64,000 nucleotides of DNA, from assembly GCA_002401955.1 (NCBI GenBank), contig NVUQ01000003.1, positions 1 through 64,000 of the forward strand, in the 5' to 3' direction. The notes beneath the pieces are model-generated. The model did no database searches and was not told where the DNA came from. It saw nothing but the letters and a program-made list of their open reading frames with translations. This stretch comes from Flavobacteriales bacterium (GTDB taxonomy: Bacteria; Bacteroidota; Bacteroidia; Flavobacteriales_E; Vicingaceae). Positions 1 through 9,343 of this stretch are shown here, piece after piece (position 1 is the stretch's first letter; every line of letters starts with the position of its first letter). The translations under genes and the position numbers were made by a program.

Positions 1-9
1 GCAGTTCCA

Positions 10-101
<92 letters not shown>

Positions 102-118
102 AGCAAAAGCTTCCTTAA

Positions 119-1546
119 TTATTGATAGACTATTTTCTCATTAATGACTTTGTTGCCAATAATAATTTTAACCAAATAAATTCCTTCCGGTTCCGCTGAA
201 ATATCAATTTTCTTTGATGTTGCATTCATCATTGAATTAAACACTTGTTTACCCATTAAATCACAAACCTCTATTCGGACATTATCTTCATTACTAAATA
301 ATTCAATAGTGAATTGACCCACATTAGGGTTTGGATAAATGTTAAACAATTTATGGGACAAGTTATCATCCTTTACATGCTGAGTAATTTCATCACTACT
401 AACTTGATCTGAATTTCCTTTTTTAAGGTTTATACACATATCGGGATCTATGCTTGCGTGAAAAACATTTTGACCAGTTGGAGCTATATAGGTACTAGGT
501 GACATAGTTATTTTATTGGTAGCTGTAACTGCCGTACTTCCTCCTATAAGAGGATGGTCAAATAACATAGCATTCGTGTGAAAATAAATATTATCCACAT
601 AATCTTGGTCCCCTGCAAAAGCTCCAGAAACATTTGCTATTGCTCCACAAGTCTTTTCATAAAACCTTACCCAATCCACTTCCATTGTTCGAGATGTATA
701 TGGGTAGGATGTGATAGCTGAAGATTTAACAACTGCAGATAGAATAATTCGGGATGGATCAACAATTGAATGATTCAAAACAACTCTAATTAGGGTGCCA
801 TCTACATACCATTTTAATGAGTTTGGAGACCAATCCATACGATACGTGTGCCAAGTATCAGCATAATCAAAATTTATAGGAAGAGAATATGATTCAGTCG
901 GATTCCCTAAAACTACAAATGGAGGAGTTGTATTAGGTTTTTCTATATGATGATGCATTTGATCAGGGTTTGGCAAATGCTCATTATTTGTTGTGGCCGG
1001 ATCATCATATTGGTAATGATAATTAGTAGTGATTTTTGTAGAAGGTAGGTATGGATCCATTTCAAAAATATCAATCTCGTTTGCCGGTTTATTTGGGTTT
1101 GATGCAACAATTCCTTCTCCTTTCCAGGTCCAAAACGCTGGCCAATAACCAGCTATATGACCTTGAAGTTTTATTCTTGCCTCAATTCTTCCGTAGTGAA
1201 TATTAGAGGAAGGTTTTAAACTAACCCACCCACTCGTGATGGGATAAACTTCTCCAGCACCCCAGTTAGGAATAATTTGGCCAGGAGGATTAATTGATTC
1301 ATTTGAATTATAGGAAATAGGGCTTACTTCTTTTTTTGTTGTAATATGCAAAATACCTCCAGTTAAATTGACATTCTCATTTCTCATTAGCACCTTTTTT
1401 CCATGTCCATTATGATTGTGATAAACATCCCACCTTGCATGAAAGGCACTTTGACTGTTAAAATCATCTTCCCAAACCAATTGCCAGGATTGGGAAAAAG
1501 CTGTCGATTGGGAAAATAAAAGTATAAGTATTAATAAATTTTTCAT
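119..1546 (-). CDS. Secreted GH16 family glycoside hydrolase with T9SS sorting domain
   Basis: A 475-residue exported beta-glucanase-type enzyme. A signal peptide (about 1-19) is followed by a GH16 fold. The family signature ExDxxE is present as EIDIFE at residues 157-162, giving E157 as nucleophile and E162 as acid/base by family analogy. Other GH16-like stretches are the early WEDDFN and the later DWSPNSLKWYVDG. After a linker, the last 75 or so residues (YPNPNVGQF, then GIYLVKI, ending KIVYQ) form a type A T9SS sorting domain, so the enzyme should be secreted or held on the surface. GH16 members cut laminarin, agar, porphyran, carrageenan or lichenan; the substrate cannot be told from this reading. 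No SusCD pair or other polysaccharide-utilisation gene lies beside it in the window. Confidence 0.9.
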   Translation of the reverse strand: MKNLLILILLFSQSTAFSQSWQLVWEDDFNSQSAFHARWDVYHNHNGHGKKVLMRNENVNLTGGILHITTKKEVSPISYNSNESINPPGQIIPNWGAGEVYPITSGWVSLKPSSNIHYGRIEARIKLQGHIAGYWPAFWTWKGEGIVASNPNKPANEIDIFEMDPYLPSTKITTNYHYQYDDPATTNNEHLPNPDQMHHHIEKPNTTPPFVVLGNPTESYSLPINFDYADTWHTYRMDWSPNSLKWYVDGTLIRVVLNHSIVDPSRIILSAVVKSSAITSYPYTSRTMEVDWVRFYEKTCGAIANVSGAFAGDQDYVDNIYFHTNAMLFDHPLIGGSTAVTATNKITMSPSTYIAPTGQNVFHASIDPDMCINLKKGNSDQVSSDEITQHVKDDNLSHKLFNIYPNPNVGQFTIELFSNEDNVRIEVCDLMGKQVFNSMMNATSKKIDISAEPEGIYLVKIIIGNKVINEKIVYQ

Positions 1547-1588
1547 AAGTCTAAATTTTTTTTAATATTTCATTCAAATTTAGAATTA

Positions 1589-2413
1589 TTACTTCTTTTC
1601 TAACTCAAAGATCCTATTTTCTAGCTCAATTATATAAAGTGTAAGTTCCTCTACTTTTTCGACTAATTTAGTCTGTAATTCTCCAACACCCATTCCGTTC
1701 TTTTCTACTTCGTTAGCACTAGGCATATTAGGTAGATGGTTATTTTCATTGATGTAGTTACCTAATTCAGGAATAGTCATCAATTCATAATCTTTTGCAA
1801 AAACATAATCAGGAAAAGGGGCTCGTTGTACAGTAATTTCTTGAGCAAATACATGCCCATCACCATGTACAACAAATACTTCCTTATTCGTACTTAAATC
1901 TGTTGCAACAAAGGCTTTGAATTGACTTGATGGAAAAGCTGATAAAAAACCATACCCCCAAGGAGTTGAATAATTTGATTTCGAAACCACCCCAACTTTT
2001 CCAGTATAATCAGAAGCTGTCTCCACCCACAATCTTACATCATGTAATGGATTAACATCTTTCCCAATCAAAACATTCCCATTACTTTTGATTGTCATTT
2101 TAGGTGTTGTATTATCATTTATATAAAAATCAAATTCGTTGTCTCCTCCACTATTCCATGAAATTTTACCAAATTCCGTTGGAGTCCATTGATCCTTCAT
2201 GATTAATCCAGACTCTGATTGAGACCAATTTCTCAATAGAATATTTGGTGTATATCTACTAATATCTAAATCTTCTTGCGGCCAGGCGGTTCCTACTCCT
2301 AATTTTTGAGCAGTTGATACAGTTAACCTTGCAACACTTTCACTAACCCATTGTCCGTAACTTAAACTAGTTGCCCCTATTAAAAGTCCTAATGTTAAAA
2401 TTGTTTGTTTCAT
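1589..2413 (-). CDS. Secreted protein with C-terminal coiled coil
   Basis: The start is placed at the ATG giving MKQTILTLGLLIG, a clear signal peptide ending at SYGQ. A longer reading frame adds 18 residues upstream that look unrelated. The mature protein is 250 or so residues, rich in beta-prone and aromatic segments, and ends in a leucine/glutamate-rich heptad stretch (LVEKVEELTLYIIELENRI) predicted to be a coiled coil. The preceding NNHLPNMPSANEV segment resembles the stem ahead of the coiled coil in many Bacteroidota surface and tail-fibre-like proteins. No catalytic motif or T9SS domain is seen. It lies 42 bases upstream of the GH16 gene on the same strand and may be cotranscribed. The function is unknown. 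Confidence 0.75.
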   Translation of the reverse strand: MKQTILTLGLLIGATSLSYGQWVSESVARLTVSTAQKLGVGTAWPQEDLDISRYTPNILLRNWSQSESGLIMKDQWTPTEFGKISWNSGGDNEFDFYINDNTTPKMTIKSNGNVLIGKDVNPLHDVRLWVETASDYTGKVGVVSKSNYSTPWGYGFLSAFPSSQFKAFVATDLSTNKEVFVVHGDGHVFAQEITVQRAPFPDYVFAKDYELMTIPELGNYINENNHLPNMPSANEVEKNGMGVGELQTKLVEKVEELTLYIIELENRIFELEKK

Positions 2414-2500
2414 TTTTCTGTAATTAAATATTTTAAGCAAAATAGAGGCTAATAAAATAATGGCCATTTATTTTTAATTATTTACAATAATAGGAAATAT

Positions 2501-2550
2501 TTACGATAAACCATGGTGAATTATAGTAAATTATAGTAAGTTATGGTAAA
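2501..2550. repeat. Period-10 tandem repeat, consensus TTATAGTAAA
   Basis: Five consecutive decamers share a consensus: TTACGATAAA, CCATGGTGAA, TTATAGTAAA, TTATAGTAAG and TTATGGTAAA. The period is close to one DNA helical turn, so each unit presents the same face. The array sits in the 342-base gap between the leftward gene ending its 5' side at 2413 and the rightward gene starting near 2756, just before a MITE-like repeat. Nothing else was recognised in this gap. Confidence 0.8.
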
Positions 2551-2577
2551 TACTTAGTTTTAAAGGAGGAATGGTAT

Positions 2578-2694
2578 TATACCAATTTAATTTCAAAACA
2601 CCCAACAATGGTTTTTGTATAATGCCGATAGATAATCAAAGCCAGAGAATGAGAGTAACGAAATTATAGGGCATTTTGATTACAAATCGGTATA
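2578..2694. repeat. MITE-like dispersed repeat, copy 1 (117 bp)
   Basis: Runs from TATACCAATTTAATTTCAAA to CAAATCGGTATA. The ends form an imperfect inverted repeat: the right end read in reverse is TATACCGATTTGTAATCAAA. There is no open reading frame inside. A second copy of the same length is at 51783-51899, a third near-complete copy at 63603-63713, a left-end fragment at about 53019-53066 and an inverted right-end fragment at 36401-36423. Conserved length and termini, and the absence of coding capacity, fit a non-autonomous mobile element. Confidence 0.85.
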
Positions 2695-2755
2695 AGTATG
2701 TGGCATGGTTGATGATAAAATAGCAAATACTATTTATCGTTAAAATACGTTGATA

Positions 2756-4045
2756 ATGTTGATGACTCAATACTGGCTTCTTTTTGTTCTTTTTTTACCA
2801 TGCTTATTATTCTCTCAGAATAAAGGGGAAAATGCTACCTATGGTAAAATTAAAGTCGATAAAAAAGACTTAAAAATTTATTCTCAGGCTTATATTCATT
2901 ATCCGCAAGTTTTTAGAGATTTTGATAGAAAAGCACAGTTTGACACTACTTCTTTTGAGGAGAGATTTATTGATACTACCTACGCAAACACTATAAAAAT
3001 TGATCCCGATTATAGAGACCCAAGAGTATATGAAACACTAGCTTTAGATCTGAGAGAGGGGTTAGAAGATGAAATTTGGTTTGTTTTTAAGAAGAACGAA
3101 GGGTATGCGAGTTTGCTATCAAGAAAAAACCCAGAGATTAATTCATTTACTGGAATGGCATGGGTTTATAAAGGAACATTATCAGATAAAGAATTTGAGG
3201 ATAAGTTTATATACCAGAAAAGAAAATCTTTTTTAAAACGAAAAGTTCGAAAACAATGGACAGATTTTAGACTTTATTACCACAACTCTTCACAGTCTTT
3301 TACCATTCAGTTAAAAAACATGAATGGTTTTATAGAAATAGAAGCCTACCCGCGATACACCTCTCTGAGTAGAGATATTAGAGAATCACAAGAGAGATAT
3401 GAGAAAAACAATGCGAGATATCTTAAATATTTGAAAAGAAGGAAAACGAAGTTTGATAAAAACATTATCAAAAGGAAAAACATTTTTTATAGGTCGATTA
3501 AAGAGTATGATGAAAATTTGTGGAAATCGTTCCAAAAAAATTACATGACAGAAGAGGAACGTAAATTGCCTAGAGAAGAGTGGTTAAGATATTATGATAA
3601 GGTAATTGCTAATGAAAGAAAAGCAATGGGGAATGCATCTCCTACATTAGGGAATATTATAAGAAGTATTAGAATAGATGATTATAAAATACAGGCCTCA
3701 TCTGTATTTTTTGCAACTAATGATTCTACAACAATTAAAACTCTGTATCAAAACAAGAAGGAAGAAAAATTGGCAATAACAGATGTTTTAATGATTGATG
3801 TGGAGGCAAAAACGTATAAAAAATATGTTGGTTCTAAAGGAATAAAAGTAATAAAGGTTGATAATCCAGAAAACACGAACAACGTTATGGTTGTTTGGTT
3901 AAGAAATGGAAATGTTGGTTTTTTAACTCAGAAAGAACTACGTAATCTATCAGTAAATAAAAACGGACAATCCTTAATTACACTAAATATTATCAATAAA
4001 AAATTCGCTTCGGTACAAACCCTTAGAGATCAGTTAAACTTTTAA
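2756..4045 (+). CDS. Exported protein of unknown function
   Basis: About 429 residues. The start could be the ATG at 2756 or the one at 2762; the TTG two codons upstream of 2756 is less likely. A hydrophobic signal peptide (QYWLLFVLFLPCLLFSQ) points to export. The mature protein is rich in Lys, Arg and Tyr, with a strongly basic, probably helical middle (residues about 215-260, many KRRK-type clusters). The last third, with alternating hydrophobics, may be a small beta domain. No family is recognised. The next gene starts 12 bases after the stop, so the two probably form an operon and may act together in the cell envelope. Confidence 0.75.
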   Translation: MLMTQYWLLFVLFLPCLLFSQNKGENATYGKIKVDKKDLKIYSQAYIHYPQVFRDFDRKAQFDTTSFEERFIDTTYANTIKIDPDYRDPRVYETLALDLREGLEDEIWFVFKKNEGYASLLSRKNPEINSFTGMAWVYKGTLSDKEFEDKFIYQKRKSFLKRKVRKQWTDFRLYYHNSSQSFTIQLKNMNGFIEIEAYPRYTSLSRDIRESQERYEKNNARYLKYLKRRKTKFDKNIIKRKNIFYRSIKEYDENLWKSFQKNYMTEEERKLPREEWLRYYDKVIANERKAMGNASPTLGNIIRSIRIDDYKIQASSVFFATNDSTTIKTLYQNKKEEKLAITDVLMIDVEAKTYKKYVGSKGIKVIKVDNPENTNNVMVVWLRNGNVGFLTQKELRNLSVNKNGQSLITLNIINKKFASVQTLRDQLNF

Positions 4046-4057
4046 ACCTATTAGACT

Positions 4058-5416
4058 ATGACGCTTAATAAAACACTTTTAATCTTTGTTATTTTTTCAA
4101 TTGCTGTAATAAGTTGCCAAGAAGAAAAGCCAATAACAGAGGGCTCTACAGATTTAACTTATATGCCTAATGATAATCTTAGTTTTATTAAACCTCCTTT
4201 TTTAGATAGAGAAATTGAGCAAGAAACTTTTATGATTAATGCTCAAAAAGATGAGGAAATAATTACAGAAAGTGGGTCTAAAATAAAGTTTTATAAGAAC
4301 ACAATTGTCGATTTTGATGGCAAAACGGTAAAAGGAAAAGTAAAAATTGAATACAGAGATTTTCATAACCCTTTAGAAATTTATTTAAGTGGAATACCTA
4401 TGGAATACGATTCTGCAGGAACAAAATATATTTTTGAAACAGCAGGAATGTTTGAGTTAAAAGCCTATCAGGAAGGAGAATTGTTAAACCTTAAAGAAGG
4501 GAAAAAAATGGATGTTGAGTTATTTTCTACAAGTAATGAAACAGATTTTAATTTTTACAGTTTTGATGAATCTACAGGTGTTTGGACGAATGAAAATGAG
4601 CCAATGAAAATAACAACAACACCTATAAATACAATAACAGAAATAAGAGAGGTGAAAAAATTGATTAAACCTATTTCTCAAAATACAACAAATTATGCTT
4701 TTGATGTTGATGTAAATAAGAAGCAATATCCGGAATTAGAAACTTATGGAGGAACTATTTTTGAAGTAAGAAAAAAGGGAGTTTTTAATCCGACATACTA
4801 TAATGTTCAATGGGATAAAGTAGGAATAGAACGGAAAAGTAGGAATCATTATGTACTTGAGCTTTTTAAAGAAGATACTTCAATTGTTGTTGACGTAAAA
4901 CCAGTAATAAAATCAGAAAAATATCACCAAGCAATTGCAAAATATAACAAAGAAAAGCAACAACAAGAAGACAATAAAGAAGAGAGAAGCGATTTTGATG
5001 TGTATGCGATGTCATCTATTACATACAATTCCTCTATGTCTGCACAAGCAACTATTACTCGTCAAATGACGTTAAACGGCTTTGGAATATACAATTGTGA
5101 TAGGCCAGGAATTTTCAACCCTAGAGGTACTATTAAAGAATTAATTGCTGTAAAGAATGGTGAGGGAAGAAAGGTTGACAACCAGAACTATAGCGTTGTT
5201 GATTTAAGTAAAAATGCAATTGTTCAGGTTTATAAGGGACCAAAGTATTATAAAAATAGCGCAACTATTTTATGGACAGTAATAGATAATGAAGAAATGG
5301 CGATTGTTTATCCTACAGATATAAAAACCATGCCTGACAATAAAAAGTTGCGAGTAGGAATATATTCTATTAAAGAAGGACTAGAAATATTAAGCGAAGT
5401 TATTGCTTCAAGATAA
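4058..5416 (+). CDS. Predicted lipoprotein of unknown function
   Basis: A 452-residue protein. A hydrophobic N-terminus ends in a lipobox-like AVISC at about residue 20, followed by charged residues, so it is predicted to be lipid-anchored; the run of Glu/Lys after the Cys is compatible with surface export in Bacteroidota. The body is acidic, beta-rich and without a recognised domain. It closely follows the exported protein at 2756-4045 and converges on metF, with only five bases between the two stop codons and no terminator hairpin visible there. Confidence 0.75.
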   Translation: MTLNKTLLIFVIFSIAVISCQEEKPITEGSTDLTYMPNDNLSFIKPPFLDREIEQETFMINAQKDEEIITESGSKIKFYKNTIVDFDGKTVKGKVKIEYRDFHNPLEIYLSGIPMEYDSAGTKYIFETAGMFELKAYQEGELLNLKEGKKMDVELFSTSNETDFNFYSFDESTGVWTNENEPMKITTTPINTITEIREVKKLIKPISQNTTNYAFDVDVNKKQYPELETYGGTIFEVRKKGVFNPTYYNVQWDKVGIERKSRNHYVLELFKEDTSIVVDVKPVIKSEKYHQAIAKYNKEKQQQEDNKEERSDFDVYAMSSITYNSSMSAQATITRQMTLNGFGIYNCDRPGIFNPRGTIKELIAVKNGEGRKVDNQNYSVVDLSKNAIVQVYKGPKYYKNSATILWTVIDNEEMAIVYPTDIKTMPDNKKLRVGIYSIKEGLEILSEVIASR

Positions 5417-5421
5417 CTTGA

Positions 5422-6378
5422 TTACCCAAAAACAGCTTTAACCACTTCTCTTACAGCTAAGGATTTCCCCATAGTATAATAATGGATGCAAGGCACACCA
5501 AAATCAAGTAAATCTTTAGATTGTTTAATAGCCCAATCAATACCAACCTGTTTTACCTCATCATTATCCTTGCACGCTTCAATAGCATCAACCAATTCAT
5601 CTGGTAAATCTATATGGAAAAATTTAGGGAGTGCCAATATTTGTTTTTTTGTTGAAATAGGTTTTAATCCAGGAAGGATAGGAACTGTAATTCCACATTC
5701 TCTACACAATTTAACAAAGTCCTTAAATTTTTGGTTGTCGTAAAATAATTGTGTTACAATATAATCAGCACCAGCATCCACTTTTTGCTTCAAAAATTTT
5801 AAATCATTTTTCATGTTGGGAGCTTCAAAATGTTTTTCAGGATAACCCGCAACACCAATACTAAAATTAGTTGGAGCAGCATTTTGTAAATCTTCATCCA
5901 TGTACTCTCCATTGTTTAGCCCGACAACTTGGTTTACTAAATCAACCGCATAATGATGCCCGTCTTTTTCTGGAATAAAAGCAGGTTCTGTTTTAATAGG
6001 GTCTCCTCTTAGCAATAAAACATTATCAATTCCTAAAAAATCGAGATCGATTAAAGCATTTTCTGTTTCTTCTTTGGTAAAACCACCACAAATAATGTGA
6101 GGAACAGCATCTACTTTGTATTTATTGACAATAGCAGCACAAATACCAACTGTTCCAGGTCTTTTTTTAATCGATATTTTTTCTAAATAACCTTTCTCTC
6201 TTTTTTTGTAAACAAACTCTTCTCGGTGATAAGTAACATTAACGAAAGCAGGCCCAAACTCTATTAAAGGGTCAATACCATCATAAATAGACTGTATTCC
6301 TTTCCCCTTTAAAGGAGGAAGAATCTCTAGAGAGAATAATGGTTTTTTCGCCTTTTTTAAATGTTCTGTTACTTTCAT
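5422..6378 (-). CDS. metF: Methylenetetrahydrofolate reductase
   Basis: A 318-residue flavoprotein of the MTHFR family, which reduces 5,10-methylene-THF to 5-methyl-THF for methionine synthesis. Family features seen are the N-terminal FSLEILPP with the conserved Glu (residue 18), VNVTYHREE, the LLLRGDP flavin-site loop, FSIGVAGYPEKH, and the DAGADYIVTQLFYDN motif. The length is normal for the bacterial enzyme. It is transcribed alone leftward, divergent from lepA. I searched its leader by eye for a SAM riboswitch and saw none. Confidence 0.95.
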   Translation of the reverse strand: MKVTEHLKKAKKPLFSLEILPPLKGKGIQSIYDGIDPLIEFGPAFVNVTYHREEFVYKKREKGYLEKISIKKRPGTVGICAAIVNKYKVDAVPHIICGGFTKEETENALIDLDFLGIDNVLLLRGDPIKTEPAFIPEKDGHHYAVDLVNQVVGLNNGEYMDEDLQNAAPTNFSIGVAGYPEKHFEAPNMKNDLKFLKQKVDAGADYIVTQLFYDNQKFKDFVKLCRECGITVPILPGLKPISTKKQILALPKFFHIDLPDELVDAIEACKDNDEVKQVGIDWAIKQSKDLLDFGVPCIHYYTMGKSLAVREVVKAVFG

Positions 6379-6434
6379 GGTATTGTCTTAATCGTAGTTA
6401 ATATTATTAGCTAATGACTACTCAATAATAATAA

Positions 6435-6449
6435 GCGGGCATTGCCCGC
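6435..6449. other. GC-rich hairpin between metF and lepA
   Basis: GCGGGC-ATT-GCCCGC is a perfect 6-bp inverted repeat of pure G and C in otherwise AT-rich DNA. It lies between the divergent starts of metF and lepA. There is no T-run on either side, so it is not a standard terminator; it could be an operator or a 5' leader structure. Confidence 0.5.
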
Positions 6450-6575
6450 CAAATTTAGTTTGCAAATGTAATACGTGGAGACATCAAAACGAAATTAAAT
6501 TTCATCTAAATGATAAAATAACACTATTGTAAAGCACCATTTAAAGGAGTAAGTTTGTGCACTTATAAGTGAAGC

Positions 6576-8369
6576 ATGAAAAACATTAGAAATTTTTGTA
6601 TTATCGCACATATCGACCATGGTAAAAGCACCTTGGCTGATCGATTATTACAAACAACAGGAACAATATCTGATAGAGATTTGCAAGAGCAGACTTTAGA
6701 TGATATGGATATTGAAAGAGAAAGAGGTATTACCATTAAGAGTCATGCTATCCAAATGGAGCACACTTATGAAGGAGAGGATTATGTTTTGAATTTAATT
6801 GATACTCCCGGACATGTTGATTTTTCTTATGAAGTTTCTCGATCTATTGCATCATGTGAGGCTGCTCTATTAATTGTTGATGCAACACAAGGGATACAAG
6901 CACAAACAATTTCGAATCTTTATTTGGCTATTGAGAGTGATTTAGAAATTATTCCGGTAATGAATAAGATGGACTTACAAAGTGCAATGCCAGAAGAGGT
7001 TAAGGATCAGATTGTTGATTTGATTGGTTGTGATAGAGAGGATATTATTTCGGCAAGTGGAAAAACTGGTTTAGGAGTTGATGAAATTTTAAAGGCAGTA
7101 ATTGAAAGAGTTCCTGCTCCAACTGGAAATCCTGACGCTCCATTTCAAGCATTAATTTTCGATTCTGTTTTTGATTCATACAGAGGTATTTGTGCTTATT
7201 ACAAAGTGTTAAATGGGCAGATTAAAAAAGGTGAAAAAGTAAAATTTATCAATACAGATAAAGAATATTTTGCTGATGAAATTGGGGTGCTGAAATTAAA
7301 AAAAGAGCCGAGAAAAGCAGTGAAAACTGGAGATGTTGGATACATTTTTTCAGGAATTAAAGTAGCTAAAGAGGTAAAGGTTGGAGATACAATTACTACT
7401 GTAGAGAATCCGGCAGAAACAATACAAGGGTTTGAGGATGTAAAACCAATGGTTTTTGCAGGGATTTACCCTGTAGATACTGATGAATTTGAAGAGTTGA
7501 GAGATGCAATGGAAAAATTGCAATTAAATGATGCTTCATTGACTTTTGAGCCAGAATCTTCTGCTGCATTAGGGTTTGGATTTAGATGTGGATTCTTAGG
7601 AATGTTACACATGGAAATTATCCAGGAGCGATTAGAACGTGAGTTTGATATGACTGTTATTACTACAGTTCCTAACGTATCGTATAGAGCGTTTTTAACC
7701 CGAGATAAAGAAACGCCTATTATTGTAAATAACCCATTAGATTTTCCAGACCCAAGTATGATACACAGAATGGAAGAGCCATACATTAAGGCTTCTATCA
7801 TTACAAAGGCCGATTATGTTGGCCCAATTATGAGTTTATGTATTGAGAAGAGAGGGGAGTTAACGAACCAGGTTTATCTAACAACAGATAGAGTTGAATT
7901 GAATTTTAATGTTCCTTTAGCCGAGATTGTTTTTGATTTTTACGATCGTTTAAAGTCAATTTCTAGAGGTTATGCTTCTTTTGATTATCACCCAATTGGG
8001 TTTAGAGAATCGCATTTGGTAAAAATGGACATGATGTTAAATGGTGATATGGTAGATGCTTTATCTGCTTTGGTTCACAAAGACAATGCTTACGAATTAG
8101 GTAAAAAAATCTGTAAGAAATTAAAAGAATTAATTCCAAGACAACAGTTTGCGATTGCAATACAGGCGGCAATTGGAGCAAAAATTATATCTAGGGAATC
8201 TTTATCTGCCTTACGTAAAGATGTAACTGCTAAATGTTACGGTGGAGATATATCGCGTAAGCGTAAACTTTTAGAAAAACAAAAGGCTGGTAAGAAAAAG
8301 ATGAAGCAAATTGGTAATGTTGAAGTACCGCCCAAGGCATTTTTAGCAGTTTTAAAGTTGAATGATTAA
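6576..8369 (+). CDS. lepA: Elongation factor 4 (LepA GTPase)
   Basis: A 597-residue translational GTPase, the normal LepA length, thought to back-translocate or remodel stalled ribosomes. The G motifs are clear: AHIDHGKST (11-19), the effector region [18 protein letters not shown] and NKMDL. The EF-G-like domains follow ([15 protein letters not shown], then [13 protein letters not shown]), and the LepA-specific C-terminus is present ([17 protein letters not shown]). Monocistronic in appearance. A palindromic repeat follows 13 bases after the stop. Confidence 0.97.
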   Translation: MKNIRNFCIIAHIDHGKSTLADRLLQTTGTISDRDLQEQTLDDMDIERERGITIKSHAIQMEHTYEGEDYVLNLIDTPGHVDFSYEVSRSIASCEAALLIVDATQGIQAQTISNLYLAIESDLEIIPVMNKMDLQSAMPEEVKDQIVDLIGCDREDIISASGKTGLGVDEILKAVIERVPAPTGNPDAPFQALIFDSVFDSYRGICAYYKVLNGQIKKGEKVKFINTDKEYFADEIGVLKLKKEPRKAVKTGDVGYIFSGIKVAKEVKVGDTITTVENPAETIQGFEDVKPMVFAGIYPVDTDEFEELRDAMEKLQLNDASLTFEPESSAALGFGFRCGFLGMLHMEIIQERLEREFDMTVITTVPNVSYRAFLTRDKETPIIVNNPLDFPDPSMIHRMEEPYIKASIITKADYVGPIMSLCIEKRGELTNQVYLTTDRVELNFNVPLAEIVFDFYDRLKSISRGYASFDYHPIGFRESHLVKMDMMLNGDMVDALSALVHKDNAYELGKKICKKLKELIPRQQFAIAIQAAIGAKIISRESLSALRKDVTAKCYGGDISRKRKLLEKQKAGKKKMKQIGNVEVPPKAFLAVLKLND

Positions 8370-8382
8370 AGGTTTTCCTTTT

Positions 8383-8504
8383 TGTCATTCTGAGCAATAA
8401 TTTGTCTCGAACTTGTTTCGAGTTACAAATTGCAGTCGAAGAATCTATTTACTATCAAATAGATTCCTCTGTTTTGCTCCTTCGTCTCTTCAATCGGAAT
8501 AACA
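8383..8504. repeat. Palindromic repeat of the TGTCATTyyGA family
   Basis: Begins TGTCATTCTGAGC and ends ATCGGAATAACA, the reverse of which is TGTTATTCCGAT. The centre is a perfect hairpin, GAATCTATTT (8441-8450), loop ACTATC, AAATAGATTC (8457-8466). A second hairpin, containing CTCGAAC/TTTCGAG inside CAAT..TTTGT/ACAAATTG arms, sits near 8397-8431. It shares its plan, including the AAATAG central stem, with the half unit before the GIY-YIG gene at 17831 and with 63717. It lies between the ends of lepA and the sulfurtransferase gene. Confidence 0.75.
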
Positions 8505-8533
8505 TTGCTCTTGATACGAATGCCATTTGGAAG

Positions 8534-9343
8534 CTACTCCTTTTGCCCCCACTCGGTCCAAGAACCATCATAAACGGATGTTGTATTTGGAAGAACAAGT
8601 TCACCCGCTAATAAAATAATACAAGCCGTTAATCCTGAACCACAAGAGTATATTAACTCTTTGTTTTCGGGGTTTATTTTGGAGAAAACTTTAGCTAACT
8701 TTTCTTTCGATTTATATTTTCCGTTTTCTAAAACATCTCCAAAAGGGATATTAAATGAGTTTGGAATATGTCCACTTCTTAAGCCTTCTCTTGGTTCTGG
8801 AGCAGTTCCGTTAAATCTACCAGTAGAACGAGCATCAATAACTATATTTTTTTCGTTGTTGAGCTTAGCTTTGATGAAATCATAATCTTTTACATTTGCT
8901 GAATTAAATTGAGTTTTAAAATTTCCTAACTCGTATTGCTGAGGTTGTTTTTCTTCTGTTGGATAGTTGTTTTTTAGCCAATCGGGCAAACCGCCATTTA
9001 AAACAAAAACGTTTTTGTGCCTCATAATTTTAAACATCCACCAAACTCTCGGGCTTGAGTAAATTCCTAAATTATCGTAAACAACAATTATACTTGAGCT
9101 ATTAACCCCTAGCTTTTGAGCTTCTAACTCAAATTGAACTGCACTTGGAAGCATATTGGGTAAATCAGAGCTACTATCTCTAAAGTTGTTTTTTAGGTCA
9201 AAATGTCGCGCTCCAGGTATTTGTAAATTATTCTCAACTGTTTTATCAGAAGTAATAGCTTTCTGACTAGCATCTAAAACAATTAGATTTAGATTGTTGA
9301 GGTTTTCAAACAACCATTGAGAAGAAACAACTGGGTTAGTCAT
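8534..9343 (-). CDS. Sulfurtransferase (3-mercaptopyruvate/thiosulfate type)
   Basis: A 269-residue protein made of two rhodanese domains: an inactive N-terminal one (about 1-135, with IVLDAS and VVYDNLG) and an active C-terminal one (about 150-269). The active-site loop is CGSGLTA with Cys234. The CGSGxT form is typical of mercaptopyruvate sulfurtransferases, while thiosulfate enzymes usually carry CRKGVT, so the former substrate is favoured. It would pass sulfane sulfur to thiol acceptors such as cyanide or thioredoxin. Its start overlaps the end of the upstream GNAT-methyltransferase gene by eight bases, so the two should be translationally coupled. Confidence 0.9.
   Translation of the reverse strand: MTNPVVSSQWLFENLNNLNLIVLDASQKAITSDKTVENNLQIPGARHFDLKNNFRDSSSDLPNMLPSAVQFELEAQKLGVNSSSIIVVYDNLGIYSSPRVWWMFKIMRHKNVFVLNGGLPDWLKNNYPTEEKQPQQYELGNFKTQFNSANVKDYDFIKAKLNNEKNIVIDARSTGRFNGTAPEPREGLRSGHIPNSFNIPFGDVLENGKYKSKEKLAKVFSKINPENKELIYSCGSGLTACIILLAGELVLPNTTSVYDGSWTEWGQKE

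Noticed and set aside
5422..6575. SAM riboswitch in the metF leader
   Set aside because: The region upstream of metF shows only one short GC hairpin and none of the conserved riboswitch core that I can recognise.
8402..8611. A 69-residue rightward frame after lepA
   Set aside because: It runs across a palindromic repeat and then antisense to the sulfurtransferase gene; composition is not gene-like.
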